A stretch of 44,456 nt of DNA from Candidatus Peregrinibacteria bacterium CG1_02_54_53. GTDB taxonomy: Bacteria > Patescibacteriota > Gracilibacteria > Peribacterales > Peribacteraceae. Shown one piece after another: positions 29,691 through 38,367 of the stretch. The notes below the pieces were generated by a model. It saw only the letters and a program-made list of their open reading frames with translations. It was not told the origin of the DNA and did not search any database. How positions within the stretch are numbered: the stretch's first letter is position 1; every line of letters starts with the position of its first letter. The stretch is from NCBI GenBank assembly GCA_001872575.1, contig MNWP01000016.1, positions 1 to 44,456 of the forward strand, in the 5' to 3' direction. Position numbers and translations under genes: made by a program.

Positions 29691-31147
29691 GCGCTGAAGC
29701 CGGCTTTTTCGGCCTCTTTCTCGGTCTTGAAGTACACGCGGTTTTCTTCTTTGATCTTCTGGCCTGCTGCCGAGTCGAGGGCGTAGAACTTCTTGCCGGT
29801 CTTCGAGGCGACCCACCCTCGCTCCTCACTGCGCTCGGAGCTACGGCGGGCAGGCGAACTCTGTTCCTTTAACGGCTCCTCAACCGAGAAGAGGGCTTCT
29901 TGCTTGGCTTTTGCCTCCTTCTTCGGAGCGGACTTCTTGTCGGCTTTGGCGGCTTTTTCTGCCTTCGGCCCGCTCTGCTCCTTTGTCTCTTTCTCCTTGG
30001 CGGCTTCTTCTTCTTCACGCTCGCGTTTGAGACGTTCCATCGTTTCTTTATCAATTGGCAATAGCGCTTTGATCGACAGGCCAATGCGGCGCTCGTCGAT
30101 ATCGATGTTGATGACCTGTGCATCCACCTTCTGGCCGATGGTCAGCACCTCAGAAGGATCAGTGACCTTGTGGTGTGCGATTTCCGACAGGTGGACGAGG
30201 CCGTTGATATCACGCTCGAGCTTGAGGAAGGCGCCGTACTCAGTGAAGCGGACGATCGTTCCCTGCACGCGCTTGCCTACGGGGTAGCGTTCGGCAACTT
30301 CTTCCCACGGATCTTTCGTCAGTTGCTTAACCGAGAGCGAGATCTTGTCACCATCCATTCCGATGATCTTCACCGTGACTTTATCGCCCAATTCCGCGTG
30401 CTCCGCGGGATTGCGGACATGCCCCCAGGCGATTTCAGAAATGTGTACGAGGCCCTCAACACCGTCGAACGAGACGAAGATGCCGTACTTCACGATGCCG
30501 CTTACGATGCCGTCCTTCACATCGCCAACCTTCAGACTCTCGAGGGCTTTGGCGCGCTCTTCGGCCATGGCTTCACGTTCACTGACGACGATCTTTCCGG
30601 CCTCTTCATCCATGGTGATGATTTTTACCGTGAAAGAGTGACCGATGAACTTCTTGAGCTTCGAAATGATTTCACCGGTATCTGCATTGTTGACGCGCGG
30701 GTAATTTGCCGGTGCGAGCTGACTGACGGGCAGGAAGGTGCGGATGCCATCCATGTTCGCAAGCAGTCCCCCTTTGTTCGCCTCCTGTGCCGAAAATTCC
30801 ATCGCCCCATCGAACTCCACGAGTTTGTGGAAGCGATCCCAGGCTTTTTGCTGGCTGGCCATGCGCAGGCTCAAAACGATCATTCCTTCGTCGTTTTCCT
30901 CTTCCAATACGAGTGCAGTGACCGGCGAACCGATGTGCAGGCTGCGGAATGTATTGAAAGAATCACGGAGTTCGCGGCCCGAGACGATACCGGTCTGTGT
31001 TCCGCCGATATCGAGTAGCAGTTTGTTCTTGGCCTTGAAGACAACCGTTCCTTCAACGAGCTCGCCGGGGTGAACACGCACAATAAGCGGTCCGGACTCA
31101 AGAAGCTGTTCCATAATGGAGTTAACGACGGGAGCAGGGCGTGCCAT
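29687..31147 (-). CDS. rpsA: Ribosomal protein S1-like protein with four S1 domains and a C-terminal tail domain
   Basis: This protein binds RNA in translation initiation. The 486-aa product has four S1 OB domains (about 18-93, 105-195, 203-275, 290-365); domains 3 and 4 are canonical (YGIFVSFDGVEGLVHISEIAW, YGAFLKLERDINGLVHLSEIAH without their linkers). A Lys/Glu/Ala-rich linker (about 372-430) follows, then a short tail domain beginning GWVASKTGKKFYALD and ending TEKEAEKAGFSA. That tail resembles the Ada-like/nuclease-associated module but has lost its Cys residues. The SPARRSSERSEER segment before it appears to come from a REP-like repeat. Ahead of the gene a TTGACT adjoins a perfect CTCCTATAGGAG palindrome (31233-31250). 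Two ATGs (31147, 31114) can serve as start. Confidence 0.9.
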   Translation of the reverse strand: MARPAPVVNSIMEQLLESGPLIVRVHPGELVEGTVVFKAKNKLLLDIGGTQTGIVSGRELRDSFNTFRSLHIGSPVTALVLEEENDEGMIVLSLRMASQQKAWDRFHKLVEFDGAMEFSAQEANKGGLLANMDGIRTFLPVSQLAPANYPRVNNADTGEIISKLKKFIGHSFTVKIITMDEEAGKIVVSEREAMAEERAKALESLKVGDVKDGIVSGIVKYGIFVSFDGVEGLVHISEIAWGHVRNPAEHAELGDKVTVKIIGMDGDKISLSVKQLTKDPWEEVAERYPVGKRVQGTIVRFTEYGAFLKLERDINGLVHLSEIAHHKVTDPSEVLTIGQKVDAQVINIDIDERRIGLSIKALLPIDKETMERLKREREEEEAAKEKETKEQSGPKAEKAAKADKKSAPKKEAKAKQEALFSVEEPLKEQSSPARRSSERSEERGWVASKTGKKFYALDSAAGQKIKEENRVYFKTEKEAEKAGFSA

Positions 31148-31294
31148 ACGAAAGAGGGGGTGCGGGGGAAAGAAGTAATGAGAAGAACGTCACGCCCGCA
31201 CGAGCCATGACGTCGAGTTACAGCTTCGCATCCTCCTATAGGAGAGTCAAGAAAACAGGCCCTTTTCGATATTTATGGAAATCGGGTTTTTGCG

Positions 31295-32062
31295 TTAGAG
31301 CACGAGTTCCGTTGTGTTTAAGTCTGAGATGTTGCTGAGTTTCTGCTCCTGGCTGGTGCTGGGATTGTAGACGCGGTAGTAGAGTTCGAGCAGTTCGCGA
31401 GTCGAAAGGCGTCGCGTGGTGAGACCGATGTTATTCAATCCTGCCTCGATCAGGTTGATGCGGTCGCGCAGTGGCGTGCTTCGTCTCTCAAACGACCGAT
31501 GCCGTGCCATGGCTTTGCCGGCAGAATCATTGATGCCGATCCATTCAAGAAAAGTGGCGATCAGCGACTTGCGCTTGGGGTGATCATCGAGAGGGATCAC
31601 GACATAGAAACGTTTCTGCATGATATCAGCCGCTTCGACGATGCGTTCGATGAAGGTGGCGTACTCCGTTGTCTGATCGCGCAACAGTTCATTCGGCTGG
31701 TCTTTCGCTCGCGCACGGAGCTGATCGATGTAGGGATCGATATTGATTTTCGTCGAACGCATAACGATCTGCAGCGGAAAGTTGAGCGTGTTCACGAATG
31801 ACTGGTAGCCCGCAATGATACCTTTCTGCTCCGTTTCGCTCTTCAAATTAAAGTTCAGCGCTTCGACGCCCAATACCGCTCGCAGTCCTCCATTCTTCAA
31901 CACAACGGTGTCGTTGCGGATTTCCGAGATGGGCAGGAACCGTTGTGTGGCGGCCTTGGAGAGACCTTTGCGACGTCGCACGGTATCCTTTGGCTTCTTG
32001 CCCGTTCGTGTCTGAGCCGTCTGATCTACGGGTGCCGTTTGATCGGAGGAATTGGGAGTCAT
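31295..32062 (-). CDS. TraC-like (VirB4 N-terminal domain) protein
   Basis: The 255-aa product has a basic, disordered start (about 1-35), then RFLPISEIRNDTVVLKNGGLRAVLGV and NFNLKSETEQKGIIAGYQSF. This is the N-terminal, non-ATPase region of TraC/VirB4 proteins as found in CPR genomes. No Walker A motif follows. It starts in an ATGA overlap with the PrgI gene, a pairing seen in Gram-positive conjugation systems and CPR pili-like apparatus. A role at the inner-membrane platform of a type IV secretion or DNA-uptake machine is inference. The ATPase portion must be elsewhere or absent. Confidence 0.75.
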   Translation of the reverse strand: MTPNSSDQTAPVDQTAQTRTGKKPKDTVRRRKGLSKAATQRFLPISEIRNDTVVLKNGGLRAVLGVEALNFNLKSETEQKGIIAGYQSFVNTLNFPLQIVMRSTKINIDPYIDQLRARAKDQPNELLRDQTTEYATFIERIVEAADIMQKRFYVVIPLDDHPKRKSLIATFLEWIGINDSAGKAMARHRSFERRSTPLRDRINLIEAGLNNIGLTTRRLSTRELLELYYRVYNPSTSQEQKLSNISDLNTTELVL

Positions 32063-32703
32063 GCGTGTTGGCCAGAAGGAGGAAGAATGTCACGCAGCGT
32101 TGTTTCGTCGGATGACGTCTGCATCGGTTTGGGCTGTTTCTGCGGAGCGGAGATATCGTCTAAGGACATTGAGCTCTCGGGAGTTTCTGCTTGGATGCGA
32201 TCCTTGTCGACGGGACGGGAAGGCGTATTCACTTCGGGCAATGTATCTGCACGGTCTTGATCATTCTGTTCCGTTGCTACGGGGCCGCGGTCGAGCATTG
32301 CACTCAATTCCTCCAGCTTTTCGCGATGTGGCTGCACAGGAGCTTGTTTCTTCTTCTCATCCTCCGCTTTGAAATACTGAAAGTTGATGGTGATACCTCG
32401 ACGCGGAGACCACTGTCTCATCGACGGCTTTTCAAGTTTTTCAACCATGAGCAGAATGAAGCGCATGAGGCCGATGCCTTGGATGCGTACGAATGCGAAT
32501 ACGATTCCAATAAGAAATGGAATCCAGCAGAGAATCGTGATCGGCAGGCTGGCTGCCCCCAGCTGATTCTTGATGCCGGTCCAGATGGCGTAGCTGAATC
32601 CTCCCGTACCGAGCAGAATGATGAGCTGTCGCAGTGTCACGGGACCGACAATGCGGTCTTCGACGTAGACGTTCTGCGGAATCTTGACGGGTTCGATAGG
32701 CAT
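32059..32703 (-). CDS. PrgI-family membrane protein
   Basis: The 214-aa product begins MPIEPVKIPQNVYVEDRIVG, typical of PrgI (VirB3-like) proteins. It has two adjacent membrane spans (about 25-45 and 50-72), a cytoplasmic WSPRRGITINFQYFKAEDEKK segment, and a long hydrophilic Gln/Asp/Pro-rich tail (about 115-214). The ATG at 32703 is preferred to 32763 because the family motif starts there and a TAGAAT box lies 10 nt upstream. It is coupled by ATGA overlap to the TraC-N gene. The tail is longer than in typical PrgI proteins. Confidence 0.8.
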   Translation of the reverse strand: MPIEPVKIPQNVYVEDRIVGPVTLRQLIILLGTGGFSYAIWTGIKNQLGAASLPITILCWIPFLIGIVFAFVRIQGIGLMRFILLMVEKLEKPSMRQWSPRRGITINFQYFKAEDEKKKQAPVQPHREKLEELSAMLDRGPVATEQNDQDRADTLPEVNTPSRPVDKDRIQAETPESSMSLDDISAPQKQPKPMQTSSDETTLRDILPPSGQHA

Positions 32704-32713
32704 AAATCTCATT

Positions 32714-32719
32714 ATTCTA
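32714..32719 (-). promoter_or_regulatory. -10 box of the PrgI-TraC operon
   Basis: TAGAAT on the minus strand lies 10 nt before the ATG at 32703, with a partial -35 (TTCAGT) 17 nt further upstream. The gap 32764-32851 to clpC has no gene. Confidence 0.45.
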
Positions 32720-32851
32720 CCATATTTTTCGATATTACTGAATCCCTTCAGAGCATTGTTCAATTACAACAATGTTGTGTTGCAACAGTATTGCATGGAA
32801 ATACTTATCCTCATTCAACCGCAAATCGACGATCAGAAGATAATTAATGAA

Positions 32852-35458
32852 CTATGCAACCTTCGTTTTTGCCTCTTCAGACGGCATCTTCTTCTCAGTT
32901 TTCGTTGTGTTGCCAGGAAGAATAGTCACGTGATCGTCATCGAGACGTGAGATCACGATTGTGTCGTCTTGGCGGAAGATACCCTTAAGCATGGATTCGG
33001 CGATTTCGTCCTCCACTTTCTCCTGTATCACGCGTCGTACGGGTCGGGCCCCATAGGCAGGATCAAAGCCGAGCTTTGCCAGAACGGCGATGGCTTTCTG
33101 GTCTGTCTTGAGCGTCATACCTTGGGCTTTAAGGCGTGTCGTGAGCATGTCGAGATGCATCTTCACGATCTTCTGGATGTGCTCTTGATTGAGCGCATTG
33201 AACACGATGATGTGGTCGAGTCGATTCAGGAATTCCGGGCGCAGACGGTCTTTGAGTTCCGTGATGACTTCCTCACGCTTCTCTTCGTAGCTCTTCTCTT
33301 CTGCACCGGCTTCATTCTCCAGCTTGAAGCCGATCTTCGCCGCCTGTTTGGTGAGTTTCTCGGCGCCGATGTTACTGGTCATGACAATGATTGTATTGCG
33401 GAAATCTACCTGCTTACCCTGTCCGTCCGTGAGTGTTCCGTCTTCCATGATCTGCAAAAGCAAGTTGAAGAACTCGGGATGCGCTTTCTCAACCTCGTCG
33501 AAGAGCACTACGGAATACGGCTTGCGACGGACGGCCTCGGTGAGCTGTCCGCCTTCTTCGTAACCTACGTATCCGGCCGTCGTACCGATGAGGCGTGAGA
33601 CGTTGTGGCGTTCCATGAATTCCGACATGTCGATCTTGATGAGGGCGTCTTCGCGATTGAAGATCTCACTCGCAATGGTTCGCACGAGCTCTGTTTTTCC
33701 CACGCCTGTAGGTCCGAGAAAGAGGAACGATCCGATCGGACGACGTGCGTCCGAAATTCCCACGCGGCTGCGACGAATGGCACGAGAGACTTTTTGAATA
33801 GCCTCGTCCTGTCCGATCACATGTTTCTTGAGTACGAGTTCAAGGTTGGCCAGTCGCTTACTCTCCGATTTAAGCATCTTCGTGACGGGAACACCCGTGA
33901 TGCGTGCGAGTGTATGTGCGATGTCATCACCGGTGATTTGCACGGGGGAGCGTCGATCGCCATCCACTTGCCCCTGCAGCTCCTTCAGCTTCTCCTGCAA
34001 TTGCTGCTGTTCCTGCTTCAGCTTGAGGGCCTGATGGTACTTTTGCTCTTTCACGGCTAATTGCTGACGCGCGACGATCTTTTCGAGCTTCTCTTCAATT
34101 TTCTTTAAGTCGGGCGAGATGTGCTGCTGAATGCTCTTGCCGGCGGCAGTCTCGTCCAAGAGATCGATGGCTTTATCAGGCAGGAAGCGATCTGCGAGGT
34201 AGCGTTTGCTCAGCACGACCGCTTTCTCGAGAGCATCGTCCGTCATCGAGAGGTGATGGAATTCTTCGTACGTGGGACGGATGCCCTGAAGAATCTTGAT
34301 GGTGTCTTCGACGCTCGTTTCCTCCACCAATATGGATTGGAAGCGACGCTCCAATGCGCCATCTTTTTCAATCGTGCGGTACTCTTCGATCGTCGTTGCT
34401 CCGACAACCTGAATTGCGCCGCGGCTGAGAGCCGGCTTGAGGATGTTTGCGGCATCCAATGATCCCTCGGCGCTGCCCGCGCCCACGACGGTGTGAATTT
34501 CATCGATGAAGAGAATGACTTCCTTTTCGCTTTCCAGAGCCTCTTTGATGATGTCGTCGAAGCGCTGTTCGAATTCACCGCGGTATTTCGTTCCGGCGAT
34601 AATCGAGCCCATGTTCAACTGAAGGACGCGCTTGTTCTTCAGGCTCACCGGCACTTTTCCGGAGGCAATACGCTGTGCAAAGCCTTCGACGATGGCCGTT
34701 TTACCCACGCCGGGCTCGCCGATGATGACCGGATTGTTCTTTGTTTTGCGATTCAGGATGTGGATCAGTCGTTCGATCTCGAGATCACGACCGATAATGG
34801 GATCCATTTTTCCCTGCTTGGCTTTCTCGACCAGATCATCGGTGAAATAGTCGAGCACGGGAGTCTTGCTCTTGGGTTCGCCGTTCTTGCGGCGCTTGAG
34901 ACCTTCGGGCTCCATCATCATGCCTGCGCCCTGCATACCCACGATCGCACCCTGCAATCCCTGAAAGAACGCTTCGAGCGATTGCTCCATATTGCGGGTC
35001 TGTTGCTTGAACTGGCTGATTTGACCGAACATCTCCTCGACGCGTGCCTTCAGGTCATCAGGATCAACCTGCATTTCGGCAAGCAGAACGGTGGCGGCGT
35101 TCTTGCCCGTAGAGACGAGCGAGTGCAGCAAGTGCTCCGTACCCACATTCGCATGGCGGAACTTGTGCGCGGTGATCACACTCTGTTCGATGACGTTGTG
35201 TAAAAAGACCGAGAGGCCATGACGAACTTGAACTCCTTCAATATTCTGTGTCTTTGAGGCCTTGAGGAGGATGCGAACGTTCTCCAGTGTGACACCCGCT
35301 CCCGTAAAGATGGAAAATCCCAAAGACTTGGGAATCGAGAGAAGGCCCAGAAGCAAATGTTCCGTACCGATGTATGCGCTCTTCAGATTTTTTGCCTCCT
35401 GCTCGGCAATCTGCAGGGCGAGTTTTGCATTGGGGGTAAATCTATCGAAGGGGTGCAT
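32852..35458 (-). CDS. clpC: ATP-dependent Clp protease ATPase subunit ClpC
   Basis: This AAA+ unfoldase feeds ClpP and handles stress-damaged proteins. The 868-aa product has the duplicated N-domain (about 5-145; FTPNAKLALQIAEQEA, GTEHLLLGLL), D1 with Walker A GEPGVGKT (about 244), a ClpC-length middle domain (coiled region about 455-520), and D2 with Walker A GPTGVGKT (about 581). Absence of the long ClpB M-domain argues for ClpC. A CIRCE operator lies about 107 nt upstream, so HrcA heat-shock control is expected. clpP is not in the window. Confidence 0.93.
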   Translation of the reverse strand: MHPFDRFTPNAKLALQIAEQEAKNLKSAYIGTEHLLLGLLSIPKSLGFSIFTGAGVTLENVRILLKASKTQNIEGVQVRHGLSVFLHNVIEQSVITAHKFRHANVGTEHLLHSLVSTGKNAATVLLAEMQVDPDDLKARVEEMFGQISQFKQQTRNMEQSLEAFFQGLQGAIVGMQGAGMMMEPEGLKRRKNGEPKSKTPVLDYFTDDLVEKAKQGKMDPIIGRDLEIERLIHILNRKTKNNPVIIGEPGVGKTAIVEGFAQRIASGKVPVSLKNKRVLQLNMGSIIAGTKYRGEFEQRFDDIIKEALESEKEVILFIDEIHTVVGAGSAEGSLDAANILKPALSRGAIQVVGATTIEEYRTIEKDGALERRFQSILVEETSVEDTIKILQGIRPTYEEFHHLSMTDDALEKAVVLSKRYLADRFLPDKAIDLLDETAAGKSIQQHISPDLKKIEEKLEKIVARQQLAVKEQKYHQALKLKQEQQQLQEKLKELQGQVDGDRRSPVQITGDDIAHTLARITGVPVTKMLKSESKRLANLELVLKKHVIGQDEAIQKVSRAIRRSRVGISDARRPIGSFLFLGPTGVGKTELVRTIASEIFNREDALIKIDMSEFMERHNVSRLIGTTAGYVGYEEGGQLTEAVRRKPYSVVLFDEVEKAHPEFFNLLLQIMEDGTLTDGQGKQVDFRNTIIVMTSNIGAEKLTKQAAKIGFKLENEAGAEEKSYEEKREEVITELKDRLRPEFLNRLDHIIVFNALNQEHIQKIVKMHLDMLTTRLKAQGMTLKTDQKAIAVLAKLGFDPAYGARPVRRVIQEKVEDEIAESMLKGIFRQDDTIVISRLDDDHVTILPGNTTKTEKKMPSEEAKTKVA

Positions 35459-35564
35459 AGCAGAGTGGGGGAGCGACTTGCCCGGTGGAGCCCGAGAGAA
35501 GCGAAGTCGGGCCGAAGGGATGCATGAGAGAAGGGGGAGAACGATAGGACTTCGAGGAGTCAGT

Positions 35565-35591
35565 TTAGCACTCTCTGTTTTTGAGTGCCAA
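35565..35591 (-). promoter_or_regulatory. CIRCE operator (HrcA site) of clpC
   Basis: TTAGCACTC-N9-GAGTGCCAA matches the CIRCE consensus TTAGCACTC-N9-GAGTGCTAA at 17 of 18 arm positions with the correct 9-nt spacer. On the minus strand the same bases contain TTGGCA and TAAACT 18 nt apart, so HrcA would sit directly on the promoter. A second possible -10 (TAGAAT, 35612-35617) lies upstream. Confidence 0.88.
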
Positions 35592-35691
35592 TCTGTCCGG
35601 AAGTTCTGGCTATTCTACCAAAAAAATCTCCATCGATCAGTAGTGGGCTCACTCAGAACATGGTCTTGTGACGAGATGTCCATGATACTTA

Positions 35692-36954
35692 TCATTCTCG
35701 CTTTTCTTGAGCGGATCGTAGATCTTCGAGGAATATGGCGACCACCGTGGTTGCCGGGATCGCCAGAAGAACCCCGAGAATAGGATGAATCGTTTCGGGA
35801 AAACTCACACCCACCAGCAAAGCGAAGAGGATGGCGATGGGCGAGAGTCCAACGGCGCGCTTCATAATAAGCGGAACAAGGAGGTTATTTTCGCACCATT
35901 GGATCACGTAGTAGACCGCAACGAGAACGACGCCCCACATGAACCCTCCTTGCGTGACGCCGATAAGCACCGACGGAATCGCCGCGATGAACGGGCCGAC
36001 AGCCGGCACGAATTCGCAGAAGCCTGCGAGTGCGGCGAGCGTAAGAGCGTAGGGCATGCGCAGGATCACCAGGGCGACAAGCGTGAGTGAAAAGATGCTG
36101 AACATGAGCAGCAGCTCTCCGCGTGCCCACTGGCTGATTTTGGTATGGATGGCCTCCAGTTTCAGATTGGTGTAGTTGCGGTAGCGCACCGGCAGGAAGC
36201 CGCGCATCCACTGCAGGATTTTTTCTTTCTCCATCTGCATGAAGAATGCGAGGACCAGCACAATGATAAAGTTCGTAATGAACGAGGCGACTGATCCCGA
36301 GACGCTCTTAACCACTTCCCACGAGCCACCGGCAAACTCCGACAGGTTGGAGCCTGCACGTTCAATGGCGCCGGTGAAGTCGTGAATCGCCAGTTGTTCC
36401 AACGATGTTTGGAGCAGAGAAGTGAGACGCAGATTGACGTCCGGCGTGACGAGCGGCAGGTGGATCTGCGGGTCAGAGAGGAACATGTTTACTTCGGTAC
36501 TCAGAAAGAGCGAGATTTGCTGGAGTTGAACGGCAATGATCGGAATGAATGAGACGACGAGAAGGATCATGAGGAAGATCGCCACGAGATAGTGCAGCAG
36601 CACTGCCACACCGCGTGGAATGCGCATACGGTGCATGGCCTGCACGCTGGGATCTATCACGACGGCGAGGAATGTTGCGATGAAGAGAAGAATGATCTTG
36701 TGGCGCAGATGGTAGATCAGCATCACTCCCAGCAGAATGGCCAATAGAACGAAGACGCTACGCACAATGCTCGACACAGAGAGGTGTGCCGTCATTTCCT
36801 GATGTTTTGGAGAGGAGGGGAATTTGCCCACATGAGACTTTTGCTTCTTGCCTGACTTATCCACGCCCTTCCGTGCCCGTTCGAAGAGTCGTTGGGCCTT
36901 CTTGCCTATGATGCGGAACGACGAGAATGCGTCGGACTGAGAGGGAGGGGTCAT
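35692..36954 (-). CDS. AI-2E family transporter-like permease
   Basis: The 420-aa product has a hydrophilic, basic N-terminus (about 1-70) then the AI-2E/PerM fold: two spans (SVFVLLAILLGVMLIYHLR; LLFIATFLAVVIDP), a long extracellular helical region, and a membrane domain with GFCEFVPAVGPFIAAIPSVLIG. The end reads ENNLLVPLIMKRAVGLSPIAILFALLVG and GVLLAIPATTVVAIF. Family functions range from autoinducer-2 export to Na+/H+ antiport; the substrate is unknown. Its ATG at 36954 overlaps the stop of the VirB2-like gene (ATGA), so the two are cotranslated. A longer frame to 37032 is only overlap. Confidence 0.88.
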   Translation of the reverse strand: MTPPSQSDAFSSFRIIGKKAQRLFERARKGVDKSGKKQKSHVGKFPSSPKHQEMTAHLSVSSIVRSVFVLLAILLGVMLIYHLRHKIILLFIATFLAVVIDPSVQAMHRMRIPRGVAVLLHYLVAIFLMILLVVSFIPIIAVQLQQISLFLSTEVNMFLSDPQIHLPLVTPDVNLRLTSLLQTSLEQLAIHDFTGAIERAGSNLSEFAGGSWEVVKSVSGSVASFITNFIIVLVLAFFMQMEKEKILQWMRGFLPVRYRNYTNLKLEAIHTKISQWARGELLLMFSIFSLTLVALVILRMPYALTLAALAGFCEFVPAVGPFIAAIPSVLIGVTQGGFMWGVVLVAVYYVIQWCENNLLVPLIMKRAVGLSPIAILFALLVGVSFPETIHPILGVLLAIPATTVVAIFLEDLRSAQEKRE

Positions 36955-37277
36955 ATACCTGCGATGGTGGAGATAATGAAATCGATAATGAAGAAAGTAA
37001 GCGCGGAGGTGATGAATCCAATGATAGCCCAACGCAGCATCTCAAAGCCTGTCGATTTGTCTCCTCCTGAGACGACGGCAAGCAGAATGCGATATCCGGA
37101 AATGAGAATGAGAATCAAGCAGACCCCGCCGACGAATCCGAATACCACCTTGATGACATGTGCGATGAAGAGCGGCACACAGCGAGCCATCAGGTCACCG
37201 GAGGCAAAATCGCAACCGGCGACTCCTCCCTCCGGAATCAGGCTCAATGTCTGCGCTGCGGCGGTGGGAATCCCCAT
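36951..37277 (-). CDS. Small two-span membrane protein, TrbC/VirB2-pilin-like
   Basis: The 108-aa product has an N-terminal polar part with two Cys residues (VAGCDFASG, MARCVPLF). It then has a span (VIKVVFGFVGGVCLILILISGYRILLA without its ends), a short loop (SGGDKSTGFEMLRW) and a second span (AIIGFITSALTFFIIDFII). This resembles the VirB2/TrbC pilin-like proteins that CPR genomes encode near type IV apparatus genes; GYRILLAVVSGGD is a typical turn. AGGAGAG lies 5 nt before the ATG, one of few clear Shine-Dalgarno sites here. A general small membrane protein is the alternative. Confidence 0.65.
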   Translation of the reverse strand: MGIPTAAAQTLSLIPEGGVAGCDFASGDLMARCVPLFIAHVIKVVFGFVGGVCLILILISGYRILLAVVSGGDKSTGFEMLRWAIIGFITSALTFFIIDFIISTIAGI

Positions 37278-37373
37278 AACTCTCCTATTCTGCTGCAGAA
37301 GTACCCTATTGTGCGATAGAGTGGCCGCAACTTAGTCTCGTCAGTTTTCTCAATCTGTGGTCTTCTACCCTCT

Positions 37374-38348
37374 ATGGCGTCAGGTTCGTCCGACTTTCAC
37401 TGGCAAACTGCTCTCCGTCCGATTGTGGCGCTTGCGCCGATGGCCGGTGTGACCGATGCATCGTATCGGCAACTGATCAAGACGCTCGCGCCCCAGGCGA
37501 TCGTTTATTCTGAATTTCTCTCGACAGATGCACTGGCTTACAGCGGAAAGAAAACCATGGCGATGATGCATTTCGATCCACATCTTGAGCGACCGTTCAT
37601 TGTGCAGATCTTCGGCAAGAAGCCCGAACACTTTCTCGCAGCGGCAAAAGTCGTGGAACAGATGGGGGCTGACGGTATCGACATCAACATGGGTTGCCCG
37701 GCGGCCAAGGTCGTCTCGTCCTGCCACGGGTCCGCACTGATCAAGACACCCGAACTCGCGGCGGAACTGGTGCATGCGGCGTCGCGTGCCGTTTCGATAC
37801 CCGTCAGCGTGAAGACGCGACTGGGATGGAATACCGCAGAGACACTCATCCCGTTCTGTACGCGCTTGATCGAAGCCGGAGCGCAGGCATTGGCAGTCCA
37901 CGGCCGTCTGTTCACGGACAAATTCACGGGCAGTGCGGATTGGTCGGCGATCTATAACCTCAAGGAAGCACTGCCGCAGGTGACGATCATCGGCAACGGC
38001 GACATTCTCATCGCACAGGATGCGCTCGATCGAATCGGGAACCTCGATGGCATCATGGTGGGGCGCGGAACGATCGGCAATCCGTGGCTGTGCCGGGATA
38101 TTTGTGATGCGTTTGCAGGCAAAGGCGTGCATTCAACAAAAGACTCAATGACCTTTGCCGAGAAAATTCCGTTCATTCTCGAGCACTGCGCACTCGCCGT
38201 GAAGACCAAAGGTGAGCGTAAGGGCATGCTCGAAATGCGTACGCATCTGGCGCACTATGTCAAAGGCATCAAAGGCGCCAAAGAGCTGCGCGCTCGCTTG
38301 GTACGTGTGGAGACGCTGGAAGATGCACGAAAAATTCTTGGTGCATGA
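37374..38348 (+). CDS. dus: tRNA-dihydrouridine synthase (Dus family, DusB-like)
   Basis: This FMN enzyme reduces uridine in tRNA D loops. The 324-aa product starts with APMAGVTDASYRQLI (about 23-37), carries the catalytic Cys in DINMGCPAAKVVSS (about 102-115), SVKTRLGWN with conserved Lys/Arg, AVHGRLFTDKFTGSADW, GNGDI and GRGTIGNPWL, then the helical C-terminal tRNA-binding domain. Length and motifs are standard for the DusB group. The region after GCP reads AAKVVSSCHGSAL, with an extra Cys near the lid. The gene is convergent with rplA, with a 19-nt gap. Confidence 0.94.
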   Translation: MASGSSDFHWQTALRPIVALAPMAGVTDASYRQLIKTLAPQAIVYSEFLSTDALAYSGKKTMAMMHFDPHLERPFIVQIFGKKPEHFLAAAKVVEQMGADGIDINMGCPAAKVVSSCHGSALIKTPELAAELVHAASRAVSIPVSVKTRLGWNTAETLIPFCTRLIEAGAQALAVHGRLFTDKFTGSADWSAIYNLKEALPQVTIIGNGDILIAQDALDRIGNLDGIMVGRGTIGNPWLCRDICDAFAGKGVHSTKDSMTFAEKIPFILEHCALAVKTKGERKGMLEMRTHLAHYVKGIKGAKELRARLVRVETLEDARKILGA

Positions 38349-38367
38349 GAACGCAATATCGTCGAAG

